A stretch of DNA of 64,000 nucleotides. It comes from Cristatella mucedo (lineage: Eukaryota > Bryozoa > Phylactolaemata > Cristatellidae). The notes beneath the pieces were generated by a model. That model saw only the letters and a program-made list of their open reading frames with translations. It did not search any database and was not told the origin of the DNA. Shown here piece after piece: positions 11,216 through 24,812 of the stretch; the first letter of the stretch is position 1; each line of letters opens with the position of its first letter. Both the position numbers and the translations under genes were made by a program. Location: contig WPIO01000110.1 in assembly GCA_009760855.2 (NCBI GenBank), forward strand, positions 1 through 64,000. The letters are read 5' to 3'.

Positions 11216-11319
11216 TAAGTGAGTGGCCGTAGGGTATTATTCCTGGTTTTATTTAGCTAATACGGCATCGTTAGCTCGTTTAGCCAGCTTGCTTCCTGTA
11301 ATGGAGCACACTGCTCAGA

Positions 11320-11593
11320 GGTGTGTGTGTGTGTGTGTATATGTGTGTTGTGAATGTGCGTGTTTCGTGTGTGCGTGCGTTTGTGTGCATGTGGTGTGTG
11401 TGTGTGTGCGTCCGCGGTGTGCGTGCGTTTGTGTGTGTGTTTGTTGCGCGTGGCGTGCACGCGTGTGTGCGTGTGCATGCGTGTGCGTGCGAAGGAGATG
11501 TGTGTGGTGTGGTGTTGGCGTGTGTGTGTGTTGTGTGTGTTGTGTGTGTGTGTATTGTGTGTGTGTGGTGTGGTGTGTGCGCGCGCGTGTGTG

Positions 11594-11641
<48 letters not shown>
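11320..11641. repeat. (GT)n-rich tract followed by pure (GA)n
   Basis: 11320-11594 is GT-rich with CG/CA interruptions. 11597-11641 is an uninterrupted GA run. The Cys/Val- and His/Thr-rich open frames here are artefacts of the repeat. Confidence 0.9.
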
Positions 11642-11643
<2 letters not shown>

Positions 11644-12599
11644 GACGCTAAACTGTTAAAACAAAGCATTGATTCGAAAACCTCAGCCAAAAAATTCAAA
11701 GTCTACCAGAAGACCCTAAAATTCTAAATACAAAAACTCACAGCGCCTAAAGCACTATGCACAAACTCCTATCCCTAAGATATATATCGAAATATGTTAA
11801 TCGAGCGTAAATATAAGCAGTTCGTTTGGTGACTATCTTTAAAAGCCTGCACATGAGCACTGGTGCTTGTATCAGAAAGTGAGCTCTGGTTCTAGGACAA
11901 ACTACGACGCCGGCGTACCTAGGATATCTACCCTAGTGATAGCCGATTCTACCCTAGGATCTCTGAGCTTCCGTAGGAAGGCACACTAAACCCGGCTCAT
12001 TGTTCCCATCTCGGAGCGCTCTCATTTAAAGGCCTTTACATTTCTTACGATAGAAATTGTGACAGAAAGACTTGGAAGCAATGCCCGCACTCACCAGCGG
12101 TAAAACCACCAGGCGCAGCAACCGAGTGCCGTTTAGCCAGGGTCTATTAATCTACCCCACGTAGTCCCCAGGTACTTTCCCTTAACTGCAGGTGTGTCTC
12201 TCCAACGGCCTATACGGCCATAGTCGAAAGATCGGCTATCTCCGGGGCGGTACCGTGCGGTTGGGTTCGACAATCGCCGCTATCCACTCTAGTTAGGCTA
12301 AACACCTCGACCAGCGATTTGGCGTTTGCCTAGCTCAAATTTGAGCTGATATGTATAAACGGTCGATTTCATCGATTCGCCACATTGTTTACTACCGTGC
12401 GCACGCACCCCTTTGGGGGGGGGGGGGGGGCGGGATGCTTCAACGCCGAGGCCGTACCCCACTATCCACGACAAATCCATGTTTAGTTTTGCCTTCAATC
12501 ACCCGCAAACCACTTCGCAAAGCTCCAAAAAAGTTTGGAATACAAACACGCATGTATAGAATAACCAACTCTGTTGATAATTGCACTCACAGCTCACTT
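11642..12599. other. No recognised gene
   Basis: Mixed sequence with a run of 15 G at about 12415-12430. I tested it by eye for rRNA- or tRNA-like blocks and found none. Confidence 0.4.
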
Positions 12600-15140
12600 G
12601 CATTGCACGCCGTTCCAGGCAATGCAACTGCCGCCGACTGCACTAGCCCAGGCCGAGTACCGAAATCCAACACCACCGCATCCACACAAAAGATTGAAAT
12701 AGATTGCACCGAGCTCCAGTTTAATGTGCATCTAAAATTGCACCGTGTTTATGAACAAATAACGTGAAAAATGTGTCGTCCTCGACTCTGCAAGCAATCC
12801 ATCGTCCGAAAGACCTGGAAAAATACCTCAATCCACTCTATCACTGCAAATCATCTTCAAATCATCGCCAACTCTAATTGACATTACATAGGACTGAGCT
12901 CGGTTCAAAGTGCACCCAAAAAATTTTGCTCCATTGTGCACGTTCTGCAATGCTGCAAATCGCTGCAACGGCCGGTCCCATACCAAAATCCACCCAATCC
13001 GCCGGCATCCGCCTAAGCGTCGACCAGGAGCATGCGCTTTAGAAGCTCTAATTACTTGACTGCACGCTGCTCTACTCTTCGGTCATTGTACTCGCGTAAT
13101 GTCGCTATGGTGTCTCCAATACTTTCCAGCAATGCGCTTCCCGAATTGACTGCAATGGCCGGGTCGGTACGTCAATCCGTCACAGCCAGCGCAAAAGACC
13201 AGAATGCCCTCGTTAAGTTCCTAATAGTGATTGCACGTTGCTCTAAACTTTTGGTTGCTGTGTAATCGCACACTTCCATTAATTTTACTCAACCATTCTG
13301 CAATAATACGGCAATCGATAATGGCCGGGGATCTTCTGGCATAATATATAGCAATCGGGTGCAAAATGTTCACCGAAATCTGTTTTCGGAATGCTTGAAT
13401 TTTGAATACAAAGCACACTATTTTAAAGTCAAACACATCATTTTAACCAATTTCGCTCGTAAAGCATCTGGCGATGGTAATCTGCGGCAGCAGCGGCTCA
13501 GTAGCAATCCATGCAATCCGTGGCAAATCGACCACAAATTGGCCACACGAATGCCAACTGTCATCACATTTCATATTTCTTTTGAGCTAAAAAACAACTC
13601 TGTACTTTACACTTTAAAACTTATTCTGTGCGTTCGATCTAGGGCAATACATGGCAATTACTGCAATGATCTGGGAAAATACCCAATTCGTGCAAGGATC
13701 CACCAATCACGGGAAAATGTGGGCCAAGATCCACTAACGTGTGTCACAGTGCAGTGTGTTAAGTGCAATCTATCCGCTCAACCAATTCGCGAACGTTATC
13801 GTGAGCAATGAGTGGCAATCGATAGCAATAAGCTGGAGCCAATACCCAACTCGCGGCAAATCGACGAGAAATTTGGCAGCTCTAGCCCCAGTTGCCATTA
13901 AGCAACTGCGTCCAAATGAAACCATGGCATTTTCAAGCTGATTTTTCCGCTAGCGCCAGCTTGTGCGGCAATCGACAACCAATGGCCCGGATTAATACTG
14001 CAATTCACAGTATTCCGCTACAAAGTATTTGATTGGATTCTTAATGCTCCAATTTGAATGCATATTACAAACTTTCTTTAAGTACAACCACATACTTTTT
14101 GTGCCGATTGCGCATCAAATCTTGGAAATGCATGGCAATCCACGATAACTCGGCTTGAAACACAGCAATAAACAATCCGTGGCAAGCCGACTTCAAATTG
14201 ACTGGGCAAGCTCGGGTATCATTACACATGAATCATTCCACTGCTTTCAAAGTAAAGTACAAGCCAGAGCTGTCAGCTTTTTTACCGTTTATTGTCAATG
14301 ATGCACGACAATTGGCAAAATGCTTGTAATACCGTATTCCGTGGCCAATTGGCGAGAAATCGGCTAAACCGAGCTTCTAATTCAAATTCTACGTTGCATC
14401 TCATAGTTTGTGTTTAGTTTCCATCCACTATGCGGAACCGTTCGACGCGATGCGTGGCAGTCATTTCGATTGCAATGGCCGGGAAACACGCCCAATCCAT
14501 AGCGGTCCGTTACAAATAGACAGGCAGTTGCTGAGAAGAGTTCCAACTTTTCTTGCGTCTTGCAGTACACTGCATTAAAGTGCAACCTTTCAACCAATAG
14601 CCCACGAACAATCAGGAATGGACGGCAATCAACAGAAGTGCCCGTCTTCTACAATCCGCCCAAGTGGCTAAATCATATGTTTGATTGCAATAAATGCACG
14701 CGTTCATTGTGCTCAGGTCTTCGCGTTCAATGGGCAATACATGGCAATCGACGGCAGTTGCCCGAGACAACCACAACAATCTATGACGGTCTGTTACAAT
14801 TACAAACAAAGCCGGTGGAAGACTTTTGCCCTGTTACAATTGGGCTGTACTAAGGCAAAGAAAACTCATCCTTTAACTAATTGCGGAACATTATATTCGA
14901 GGGCAATGCATGGCAATCAACTTGGCGACAGAAAAGCCTAGAAAAATGCGGAATTCCATTAGCCATTCCATTAAAAATAGACTGGACGCTGCTGGGTGAC
15001 ATATAGAATTCTTCTTTCCATTTACTCTGTTTTTGATGCACAGAAATGCCACTGAATTAATAGCTCAGTCAGTCAGTATTCAACTGACTGTATTTATGCC
15101 AGTACAGCAATCATCTGCAATCCATCGCAAATTATTACGT
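12600..15140. repeat. Highly diverged tandem repeat, period about 165-175 bp
   Basis: A GGCAATnnATGGCAATC-like core recurs near 12613, 12788, 12946, 13122, 13294, 13470, 13642, 13803, 13965, 14131, 14303, 14451, 14630, 14740, 14909 and 15100. Most spacings are 149-178 bases, with one of about 110. In most units the core is followed by a CAATGGCCGGG-like and then a CCAATCCGTGGC-like segment. About 55 bases before it lies an AATTGCACGTTGCTC-like segment. The units are so diverged that only the cores are obvious. This fits an old satellite array. No protein-coding gene is seen in it. Confidence 0.6.
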
Positions 15141-15239
15141 AGGCTGTGAAAGCCACTTTACCTTTAATTTAATAATGTGGTACTACATTAGGTATTACAT
15201 CACTTTAAAGGAATGCGATGTAATATCTTAATAACATCT

Positions 15240-15545
15240 TATCGAAAGGCCAAGGCCATTGCTGTCGATTACCATGAGGTTCGTCTACGAGTGTAGGTAA
15301 ACGACTAGATTCTAAAAAAACTGGTACGACGCTTAGTTTGGTGAGAATAGATGTTGAAAGATTGTGGCTGCGAGCCAAAGGAATGAAGGACCGAAAGCAG
15401 TGAGCGACCCAGACCATTCGTCGTTTCGCTGTAAGACTGGGAGCCAGTGTAAGTCAGCAAGGAATTGAACAATGATGTGTGATGCTCGACAGACAAGCCT
15501 AGCTTCGGAATTTTATAGCACTCGATTGCACTGGCCCCGGTAGAC
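15240..15545 (-). mobile_element. LINE fragment, diverged
   Basis: On the minus strand it matches the LINE segment around the TARLVCRE...[14 protein letters not shown]-coding part, seen here as GACAGACAAGCCTAGC and GGGAGCCAGTGTAAGTCAGC. It is strongly diverged from the family A copies and has no 3' tail. Confidence 0.6.
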
Positions 15546-16000
15546 CGTAATCCTCGTTATCGTTTGCGGTAATGAGAATGTCTCGGCGGCTGATGGTTGG
15601 GACCTTGAAGCGCTCAGTGACGTGACGATCAGTGCCTTTTCACGCATATAAGATCAATGCCTGTTTTTATTGCAATTTGAATTCGCCGCTTTCTTACACA
15701 CCGAGCTCTCGATTATTCTATCCGCAAGCGGCGGGAAACGCGTGAATTTTTATTTATATTCGTTTTCTTCCGATGTCATAAGCAGCGATCGTGTAAGCGA
15801 TGGTTTGGCGTGCATAACTTCTATAATAGCCTACGTTACAGAAATTCATCGAATTGCGCTCAACATGACACCATTGTGGTCATTTGTTTGGTTGATTGTT
15901 CAAAGTGCTTACAAAATTAGCAGACCTGGATTGACGGAAGACATTTATCGTAAAAGCGTAAATCAACAAAAATGCATTATCCCTACAGTATAATATTTAA
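15546..16000. other. No recognised gene
   Basis: A 107-codon plus-strand frame at 15670-15993 has one hydrophobic stretch (WSFVWLIVQSAY) but no recognisable family and no splice support. I do not call it a gene. Confidence 0.35.
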
Positions 16001-16119
16001 TTAGATACTTTTAAAGATCGATTCACGACCTAACCACATCCGGTCATAATTTCCTTTGCTTGAGCAGCGAGTTCGCTCGCTGCTGATCATGTGCATTAAT
16101 CCACCTGTCACGTAACACA

Positions 16120-16675
16120 ACTTGCTGAAATTCCAGCATGCTACCGTTAACAATTAGATCATGCTTCGTTTGCAGCGTTAAATGCTGGAAGAAATACAGT
16201 TCTCTGAGGGAGGTGCCATTTAAATGTATTCTTTTAATTATTACCAGAATATAAGCATAGTACTTCATGTGTCCAAACTCAGGGCCCCAATGCCTACTGA
16301 TCAGATATGCACACCCACCAGGCTAAGTATTACACCACCAGGTTTAACTTTGTCACCCCCTACACCTCATTACAAATCTCAAATCTTTTTAGAGACCATG
16401 TCTTTAGTTCGTATACTCCCAAGGCCTGGAACTCCCGACTTGCGTCACGACATCTACTGACTTGTCCACATTTAAATAAACTAAAAACGCACTTATCACA
16501 ACATTTGGTAGATTCCTGTCTGATTCTGTCATATATTATGCACACGGCGGCATTATGCACGTAATACTGCCACTAACCATTCGATCGTGCTGTGCTGCCT
16601 TTGCGGCAAATCCAACGATGCCTGAGAGATTAAGTTCTCTGGTGGTGCCATATCAAATGTATTATTATTATTGTT
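16120..16675 (+). mobile_element. Two tandem LINE 3' fragments
   Basis: 16120-16235 is a LINE 3' UTR and hairpin remnant. 16280-16675 is a second copy that includes the VFSSYTPKAWNSR-coding segment, the 3' UTR and an (ATT)n end. Both are in the same orientation and diverged. Confidence 0.65.
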
Positions 16676-19600
16676 ATTGACGATACTGACCTGCAAACTG
16701 AGAAGTTCCCACCCTGTAAGTGATATGTGCACTGTAATTACAAACTCAAACGGCACTCCCGATTTCCAGAAAATTCCCAGATTACGATATATTTGGTAAA
16801 AATAAAATAAAATAAATGCAAACTGATTTAACATACTCTTTTGTATAGCGAAAAGAGTCTTTGACCTCCACCGCTTGCAGCAGCGTTGCTTGCTGCCGAC
16901 GGCCTTTCGTAGAGTTGGCTGGATAACGGCCCCGTTGAGGTTTCATGCCAGCGTCTGCAGCCGACTCGAACTCAGCGCTTTAAACGCTGCATGCATCGCG
17001 ACCCTCGATGAACGCCTCGATGGACGGGCCCGCTGTCACCGCCGCTGCTGTCAATCGAATGTCGCTGCGCTTTAAATACGGATATTTATCTTGGGAGTGC
17101 GGCACTCGATCGCTGCAGCGTTCAACCATTTTCGTCATCAGCGTCTATTGCTAGGCACCCGCCGATGGCCGGTGCTATATACGCCGGCATTTCCTCGCGC
17201 ATCAGACCGCTGAGACTGGCGCCGCCGCGCTACGATCGCTATTTCTTGCGGCACTTCTGAACCAATTTAGAAATTTCAGGGCCATTTGTAATGAGATAAT
17301 ACTCTACATTTAACTTTTCATCCGCTTGCGGACTTTGCTCACTTTGAGGGGTAGCGTGATTGGGAGCCGGATGACATTTTAGTTAAAGTTGGAACGCCGG
17401 CAAAACTAAAATCTGATCTGATTATGACTGACTTTTCAATATTTGCAGTTACAGATTTAAAAGTCAGGACTGACCAGCGATAATCCGTGGCCGGACGAAA
17501 TTGCAAAAACTTGATGCAGTAAGCATTCAGCTATGCTTTCGGAGCTGGCCTTGGCATTTGAGCTGATTGGAAGCTCGAGGAGCCCACCGGAGCTGCTTGC
17601 CTACGACTCGGCTGCTATTGAACGCCAGTAACATTCCGTTGCTGTCGATAGACTTATTATCTATTGCTGGCGGACCTTTCTGGCTCCAGTTTGAGATTGC
17701 TCTTCAGCTGATTATGCCACTGTTTGGTGAGATGCTTGAGCACGTCGGGGCTGCACATATTCGGTTTAACATTTAAATTCAGTTTATGAAGATGGTTATA
17801 TTTGCATTACTCTTACTGTTTAAGAAAATTACATACAACTTGCAATCTTTCAGACTTGCTAAATGTATTCTAAAAATATAATCGCGCACTAAAAAAAACT
17901 GCAAACAGTGAAATCAACAACACCAAAATTACAAAAGTAGAAAAAATCACCGTGCAATTGATTGCCTGTACGGCGGGCTAGCCTGGGGCGAGACCCAGCT
18001 TAAAACGGTTAATGCTCGGCGCCGAGACTCACTCGACCTGGAAACCCTCGGATAAAGAAACCATGCCATGCTTTCCGCCATGCTCAAACCTTACTTGCCA
18101 ACCGCGATGCGATAATTACTACATGGTCGTGCAAATATATTTTGCAGCTCATTGGCTGCTTATCACAACGCCGCACCAGCTAGACGCTTTTCCAGTTCAG
18201 AAAGCACACTGACCAAGCTCCGAGGTCGCGGGACGTATCTGAAGGTCGTTTAAAACTCGGCACAGTCCTTGAACGTTATTGGGCTTCCAGGTTGCCCAAC
18301 CACCGAGACGTGGACTTGTCGTTGCTTCTTCCTGGTAACAACACTGTATAAGCGGCGAAATCATCGTGAGTCGCGTCAGTAGTGAAATCTTTGGATAGAT
18401 CCTTCCGTCCACTTACTCAAGTGCTGTGCAGAGCCATGAGACGTCTCATCCTCTCTGTATCCATTTCAGCCATTTCACAATCTGCCGCTAAGGTCAAACT
18501 GCGTTGAAGACTTTCCCTACGACTGGTCTTCACTTTACTCCAATAATCGGCCATCTGGAGCTACTATAAGTGTCATCTTCGCGCTATCTTTAACCGCCCG
18601 ATCCTCACTTGACAAGCATCCGTTCACCTAACTGAAAGGTGAGTGCCACGCGGGAAATTGCATGGCTTTCGATTGGCATTTCCAATAGACGCTCAGACTT
18701 AGCAACACTCTCGGGGCTGCGCTAATATCTATCTCGGGGCTGCTATCCAGAACAAAAACGCATCTGGAAAGGCGACTTTGAATCTCTCTTGTAGCAGATC
18801 TCTTCGTTTGCATTCACCACACAGTAGAAGCGAAACTAGTAATGAATAACTATTGTGTACAGAAACAAAAACTGTAGCTTCATCTCCAAGCCTAATCGAA
18901 GTCATTCCTCCATTAGCAGAGCGCTTTGGAAAGAAGGCAAGCAAGCAAGCTAGCTCCTATATGGTTCAATGGTTAGGTGCCACCAACAATCAGATCGGAA
19001 TAGATTCAATTACGACAACAATTTGGCAAACGATTTCGTTAAACCTCTCTGTTCTCTGCCTGCAAGCCTACGGGCGGATGTGGCCATTCTGGCCGATTTT
19101 ATTCCAGCTCTCATTTAGAAGACACGAGCCAGCGAAGGTGGCTAGCAACAGATCTTTGCATCACGCCACCGCCGAAGAAGGCAGTGCTAACCATACGGCA
19201 CCCGGTCGGCAGAGTGCCTTCCAGCTAGTTGACGAGGCAAGCACTAGATTATGCTGAAGAGGAACGAAGCTCAAAAAAGTCCACCCGTGACATCTTTGCG
19301 CCATCTCTGGAGTGAGGCACGAGCTTATCGCCGTTTAAATTACGAGGCAGCGGGCGGCGCACTCGTTAACTGAGCCGGCTTTCTACCGGGTCGACCCTGG
19401 GAAGCTGGGGCAGGGAAACGCTGGCGAGAGAAACCCATAAGTGATCATATTTCATCAATGGACCGAAAGCACCGTCTTGCACACCTCTTGCCTACCGCCT
19501 TCCAGTCTGCCACCTGGTAAACTGCACTGTTTTGTCTGCCACCTCAGGGACCTGCACAGCATGCAATGAATGTGGCGAGCTTACAAAACTGACAGCCCGT

Positions 19601-20410
19601 CCCGAAACAAATTAACCACTAAAGTATGATGGCGACGACGGTTGACTGCAACAGGTTCGCGAATCTTGTCGAAATGCAAACACGTATTTCTGTGCGGTGA
19701 AAATGGACCGCCGCAAGGCCTTCACTCTATGGCGAAGTCTCGGGCGATCGATCCGAGCGGCAAAGGATCTGACGACCTACGGCGACACACCTGGACAACG
19801 AAAAGCAACGAATCCTCGACGCTTGCGTGAGGACGAGAGGGCTTAGCCTTTGGAAGCGGGCTAGATCCTGCTAATGCTCTCATATGCACATACAGCTGCA
19901 AGTGGTTGCATCTTGTCGGGAGCTTTCTAAGTGAGCAATTCTTGAACGCCGATGATTATGCGAGGAAGCAACAGGAATTACTGTGGGCAGCAGCAGCATT
20001 AATGAAATCAGAAATGGAGTTGCAGTTCAAGAGGTCACGTTGAATAACACACTGGTAAAGGGTGCAACAGCAAGCCGATATATAAGCAACAACCTAATAA
20101 TATCGATGGATAAAAAGTGCTGACCGTCTCTGGACCTGACGCGACTTGGGCGAGCAAGTGGCTCCTCCTAAGCCAGTTACAGCCAGGGTGGAGCGTGTGA
20201 CTGTTGTAACTTGCTTCGAGACGGTTACCGTTCAAGTGCGTGCAAAAGCGAACCCAACAGATGGAAAATGGCCGTCTCAATCGTCTCCTCACAAGGCGGT
20301 CACTTGAGAGGGAGCAGGCCCGCTTCCTTGACATCTTTGGTACCCGGCTGCACAAGTAGAATAAGGATGGGGTTTCTGGCTTTTGGACTGACTGACTTGC
20401 CGCACTCATC
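16676..20410. other. 3.7 kb without a recognised gene
   Basis: Only short open frames without motifs. A short GACTCTTTTCGCTATACAAA-like remnant of SINE family 1 may lie near 16838-16858 on the minus strand. I could assemble no convincing exon series. Confidence 0.4.
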
Positions 20411-20419
20411 GCTCATAAA

Positions 20420-20421
20420 AT

Positions 20422-20501
<80 letters not shown>
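20420..20501. repeat. (CT)n microsatellite
   Basis: A CT run with a single CTTT interruption near 20460. Confidence 0.95.
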
Positions 20502-20505
<4 letters not shown>

Positions 20506-21909
20506 CAATTTAAGAAACCTCTCGTTCCTCGGTACGACCGTTGCTATGGCCGGGTTGGGCGACACATCAACGAGCTCGGCTAGAGAAAGTGGGTCCAAAT
20601 TGATGGCGTCAGCAGGCTTCGATCCTGAAACCATCGTGCTCGAGCTACCCAGCTTCTGCTAATACCGTCCACGACACCGCTGCACAGAAGAGCACCTCGC
20701 TCGTGAACCGGCACAAAAACACGGCTGCCGGTGCCCAGGGCAGCTGCCGCATGGCTTTTTGCGCCAAAATGCGGCGCCATCGCCCGAAAGCAGCAAGATT
20801 AGCTTTTGGCGGTGATGAAGATATCGACCTCGGTCGACATCAACAAGGCTTTCGACCAATCACGGCAGATACAGATATATTGCTCCGGATGAATCGAGCA
20901 AATCAAGATGAAGCACATTTGCATCAGCTACGACTGAGCAAAATAACGGCTTCCAAACTTCGTTCCGTCCAGCTAATTTCCATCGCTGTACTAATAGCGA
21001 TGACTAGTTATGATTCAAGTTCAACATCGTGACTTACGCTTAAACAGCAGTGTATAATTCTACTGAGGTTTACCCGCCGCCTTGGCTGCATGCGTCCGAT
21101 GGCTTTGGCGAGGCCAAGGTAGCTGGTGAGACCTGGAGACAATGCCTAGCCTTTTGGAAACTTGGAGACACGGATTGACAGTGGGTGGATTCGAGCTGGA
21201 GACGTGAAAGTAAGCTGAGTACCATCCCGATTAACAAAGGAGAGTCCAGCCCTAGAGGGACCGCAGGGTCTCCCCCTCCCTTCACTGCGGAGATCAAGCC
21301 TGCCCGAGCCCGGCAGGTTGGCACGCCCCTCCTGTGTCTCCCCCTCTGGCCGAGCAAAGTGCCAGCCGTGCTACGCCTCCAAGTAACGGCGAATCGGTCG
21401 AAGGTCGTGGCTACACATTCTTTCCCCATTCTCGGCGCTTCCAGAGCCGCAGGCTCAGTCAACCGGTCGGCGCTCCCTCTGCCTATCAGGCGGAGGGAGG
21501 GAGGGGAGGGAGAGCGGACTACTTAGATAGCCGCCAACTGGCTTCGTACCTAACCTGCATTCCATGGGGTTTTGGAAACCCGCTACAGCAGCAGACGCTC
21601 AGCCCACACCTGGAGCCCAGGTGGAGGCTGGTGGGCAATGTAGCTTCTCCAGCACACTGGAAGAAACGCTCAGCCCAGTCTTCACCGCTTCGACGATGCC
21701 GGAAGCGGGTATAGTCCATTCACTTTGGTGAGCAAGCGCGGTAAAAGCCGTTAGCTAAGACTTGCTTGCGCCACTGGCTTCGAGAGGTTTTATATTTGGC
21801 AGACGCTCACTTGTGGTGCTCTATTCTTGAAACCCGAACTATAAAGAAAAAAATGGTGCTAAGCAAAGAAGCCAGATTTCTGGCCTTTAAAAGCCTCATA
21901 AATAAATCT
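20502..21909. other. No recognised gene
   Basis: Several overlapping frames of 60-130 codons on both strands, none with a recognisable domain. Nothing is supportable. Confidence 0.4.
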
Positions 21910-22075
21910 AAGCTGACAGCCTCTTTTGTATAGCGACAGAAAGAGCCTTTACGGCTATCATCACTGGGAAGTGGCGATAAAAGTCGTTCACTGGAATCAG
22001 ACACACAGCTCAGGGACCGAAGGTGTGAAAGCGCCCCTTACTTGGCCCCGTGTGCCCATCACGGCTCACCCATCA
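21910..22075 (-). mobile_element. tRNA-derived SINE, family 1
   Basis: A minus-strand copy of the SINE at 10010-10170: GCCTCTTTTGTATAGCGACAG, then GCCTTTACGGCTATCATCAC and GGCGATAAAAGTCGTTCACTG. The B-box end is decayed. Confidence 0.6.
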
Positions 22076-24590
22076 ACCGTTAATGGCTCAACGAAAGCCG
22101 GATAGACATGTCACGCGCATTAAGGGTCTATAAAGACTCAAGATGCCACTTGATGTGAAGTTAAGCTGATCCTGCCTCACAAGCTACGAGAATCGTGTCG
22201 TCATCCATGCAGTCCCAGTAATGCAAGGTACCCGAAGTTGACCTCAGTTGGTTTACTTCCATCGAATAGCAAAATGATGGACGTGGGACTGAACCTATAA
22301 TTTAGCTGGCGCTCACGTGCCACCCAATTGAGCCGCTATGACACTTCGCAGCCGTTAGATTTCCAAGCTCATCAATTTAAGTTACCATCTTATCGACTTC
22401 CTTCGACTACAGAAGTTAAGCAATATTCGGCGATCATTTAACGACTGCTTTGAGTTGTTTTTGCTGCAATCAAATAGAAGAAAGCACGACGAAGATAGTC
22501 GGCATTTAAAATGGAATTGACAACGAGTGTAAAACCTACTCAAGCATTCAAAAGCAGCTGTGTTTTAGCTTTGTCAAGTACTGATGCAACGACTTGTTTA
22601 ATGTGGGCACAAAGCAAATTCAAGAAGAGAGGTGAGCAAAAGTTTTCAGTTTAGCTTCTTAAAAGTAGATGAGATCAGCATCTCTGAAGCTCCAACTTCT
22701 TCCTTCGGCCTTGCTGCTTCACTGCTGCCATTTACACCTGCCGATATCCTACAAGCAAAGGTCAAATGAACAGCAAAATACATCAGAACCCAAATTAAAC
22801 CTAAACCGTTGTCCGCTGATACACGTGCAACATCATAGAAGGGACAAGTTCGAATAATCTCAGAAGAACGAAAACAAGGCCCGGCAAAGACTTGGCAAAG
22901 AGACACGGCCAACGCGACCTCTGGCTCCTCTTCTAGTCTAGTAAAAACAAACTACCGGGGAGGCAATATAGATGCACAATTTTAATATCGTTTTCAAACA
23001 ACTATGCATACACACACACACACAAGATGTATATAATTCCATTGTTATAGCATTTCATATGAACAACTTAATCTCTATTCAGATTGCTTCACATATGCCA
23101 CCGGGCTCCATGGGTGCTTAACCTTGCTCGGAGGCAGCACACCTGGGCCAAGCAAGCTCAGGCTGCTTGCTGACTTGGATCGGGAGAGAGGGACCCAGGG
23201 GGAGGAGGGTTATCCACTAGCTTCTACTGCGTGGAACTTTTAGGCGGCTTTGGGGAGAGGGAGAGAGAAGGAGGGACAGAGAGATGGACGATAAACAACA
23301 CCTAGGCATAATGAGATATATATTAGCCAAAGTTATGGTACCTATTCCTCCTCGGTGCATAAACACAGCCAGCTGGAGGCTGATTGCAAACTCAGAAGTG
23401 GCCTGGCGACTCCGGCAAGCCATAACGCTGTGCTAGGAAGAGCGATGAAAACTATTTACGCAGAGCTGAGCACGAAAGGCAGTGGCGGTCGACGAACTGT
23501 GTACTGGCTTTGGCAAATGACAGCTTCCAAACATTGCTATTCGTTATACACTGCACTAGCTATAGCGTGCATGACTAAGAGAAACGCATTAATCCATGTA
23601 ACAGCTCCTCCAAAGCCAGCAACATGAGAGCAAGCGATTCTACTCGAGGATCGTCAGAAGTAAGCTTGTTCTGTGAAAGTTATGAAAAGGGAGGCAATTT
23701 AGCTATCCACGTGGCCAAGTATATACTTACGGAAGTAGCTGCAGTCTTTAGGCTGAGGCCTCTCACCTGCCACAACACAAGAGCTTCACCTGTGAAGTAA
23801 ATACAGTTTGTGTGAACATACCTGTGACGGCGCACTTGGATATTTCCTGGCATGCGTAGTACGATAGGTAAAAATGTCGTAAACCTCTGCAGCTAAACTT
23901 ATCTGCTTGAAGCGGCATGCATTTGCCACGCCACCATTTCTCGCGACCTGCGTGTAGTTCTTCGTTAAGTAGCCATTCTACTTTGAGGTCGTTGAGCAAT
24001 CTCTTTAGAACCTTCATTTGCCAAGACTACTGACTATACTCATTACTACCTTTTTACAGGAAGCCACAGTAAATCTCACAGAGAAGATGTCTGATGTATG
24101 TGGAGTTGCAGTTGACCGCACAACAGAGCGAGCTGCTAGGTGTTTGCACCTGTGGCAGACAAATAGCAGTACAGGCCGAGTTTCTGAAATGGAAAGTAGG
24201 TGCAGTAATCTGGACATGATGTCCTTACCGTGTGGACAGCAGGTTGTCTTACCGCGCTTTGTCTGACATAGTACCTGATTGAAGCAGCGTCTCCTCAGCT
24301 GAAAGTAGGCCAACTAAACAGAGAAGGCAGTGTGCTAAATCTAATGACAAGTCATTTCAGAATACGAGCCCATATGACAAGCAGACGTATGTAAATGCTA
24401 GACGAACTAATCTAAAAGAATCTGGTATTACACAAATTAAGGATGACCACTGGGCTTGCACTGGCATAATAGGTCGATCTTATCATTACTGAGCTTCAGC
24501 AGGGTTTGAGAGGGAAGCATTCAGAGTGCAAAATGTGCCCTCACGTGTGCCCTAGACGATGCACAACACACACAAAACACAAGCAGACAT
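22076..24590. other. No recognised gene
   Basis: Anonymous sequence. A decayed LINE-tail-like segment (AACTTAATCTCTATTCAG) lies near 23065-23085. Frames at 23763-24313 on the minus strand and 24018-24266 on the plus strand show no recognisable motif. Confidence 0.4.
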
Positions 24591-24596
24591 ACAGAG

Positions 24597-24617
24597 ACAA
24601 ACACCGACACACACACC

Positions 24618-24673
<56 letters not shown>

Positions 24674-24689
24674 CCAATACACAGACACC

Positions 24690-24755
<66 letters not shown>

Positions 24756-24812
24756 CACACAGACACACACACACCGACATATAGGCACCAAACATGCACG
24801 CACACACACACA
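24597..24812. repeat. (AC)n microsatellite
   Basis: About 215 bases of AC repeat with scattered GAC and AAC interruptions. The long His/Thr and Cys/Val frames across it are artefacts. Confidence 0.95.

Noticed and set aside
11880-12300. Ribosomal RNA fragment
   Set aside because: It has an rRNA-like look in base composition, but I could not match any conserved rRNA core by eye.
12600-15140. CRISPR-like array or repeated coding exons
   Set aside because: The repeats are diverged throughout with no constant repeat and unique spacer pattern, and no frame is shared between units.
15670-15993. 107-codon membrane-like protein
   Set aside because: A single hydrophobic stretch with no family, no upstream exon and no conserved motif.
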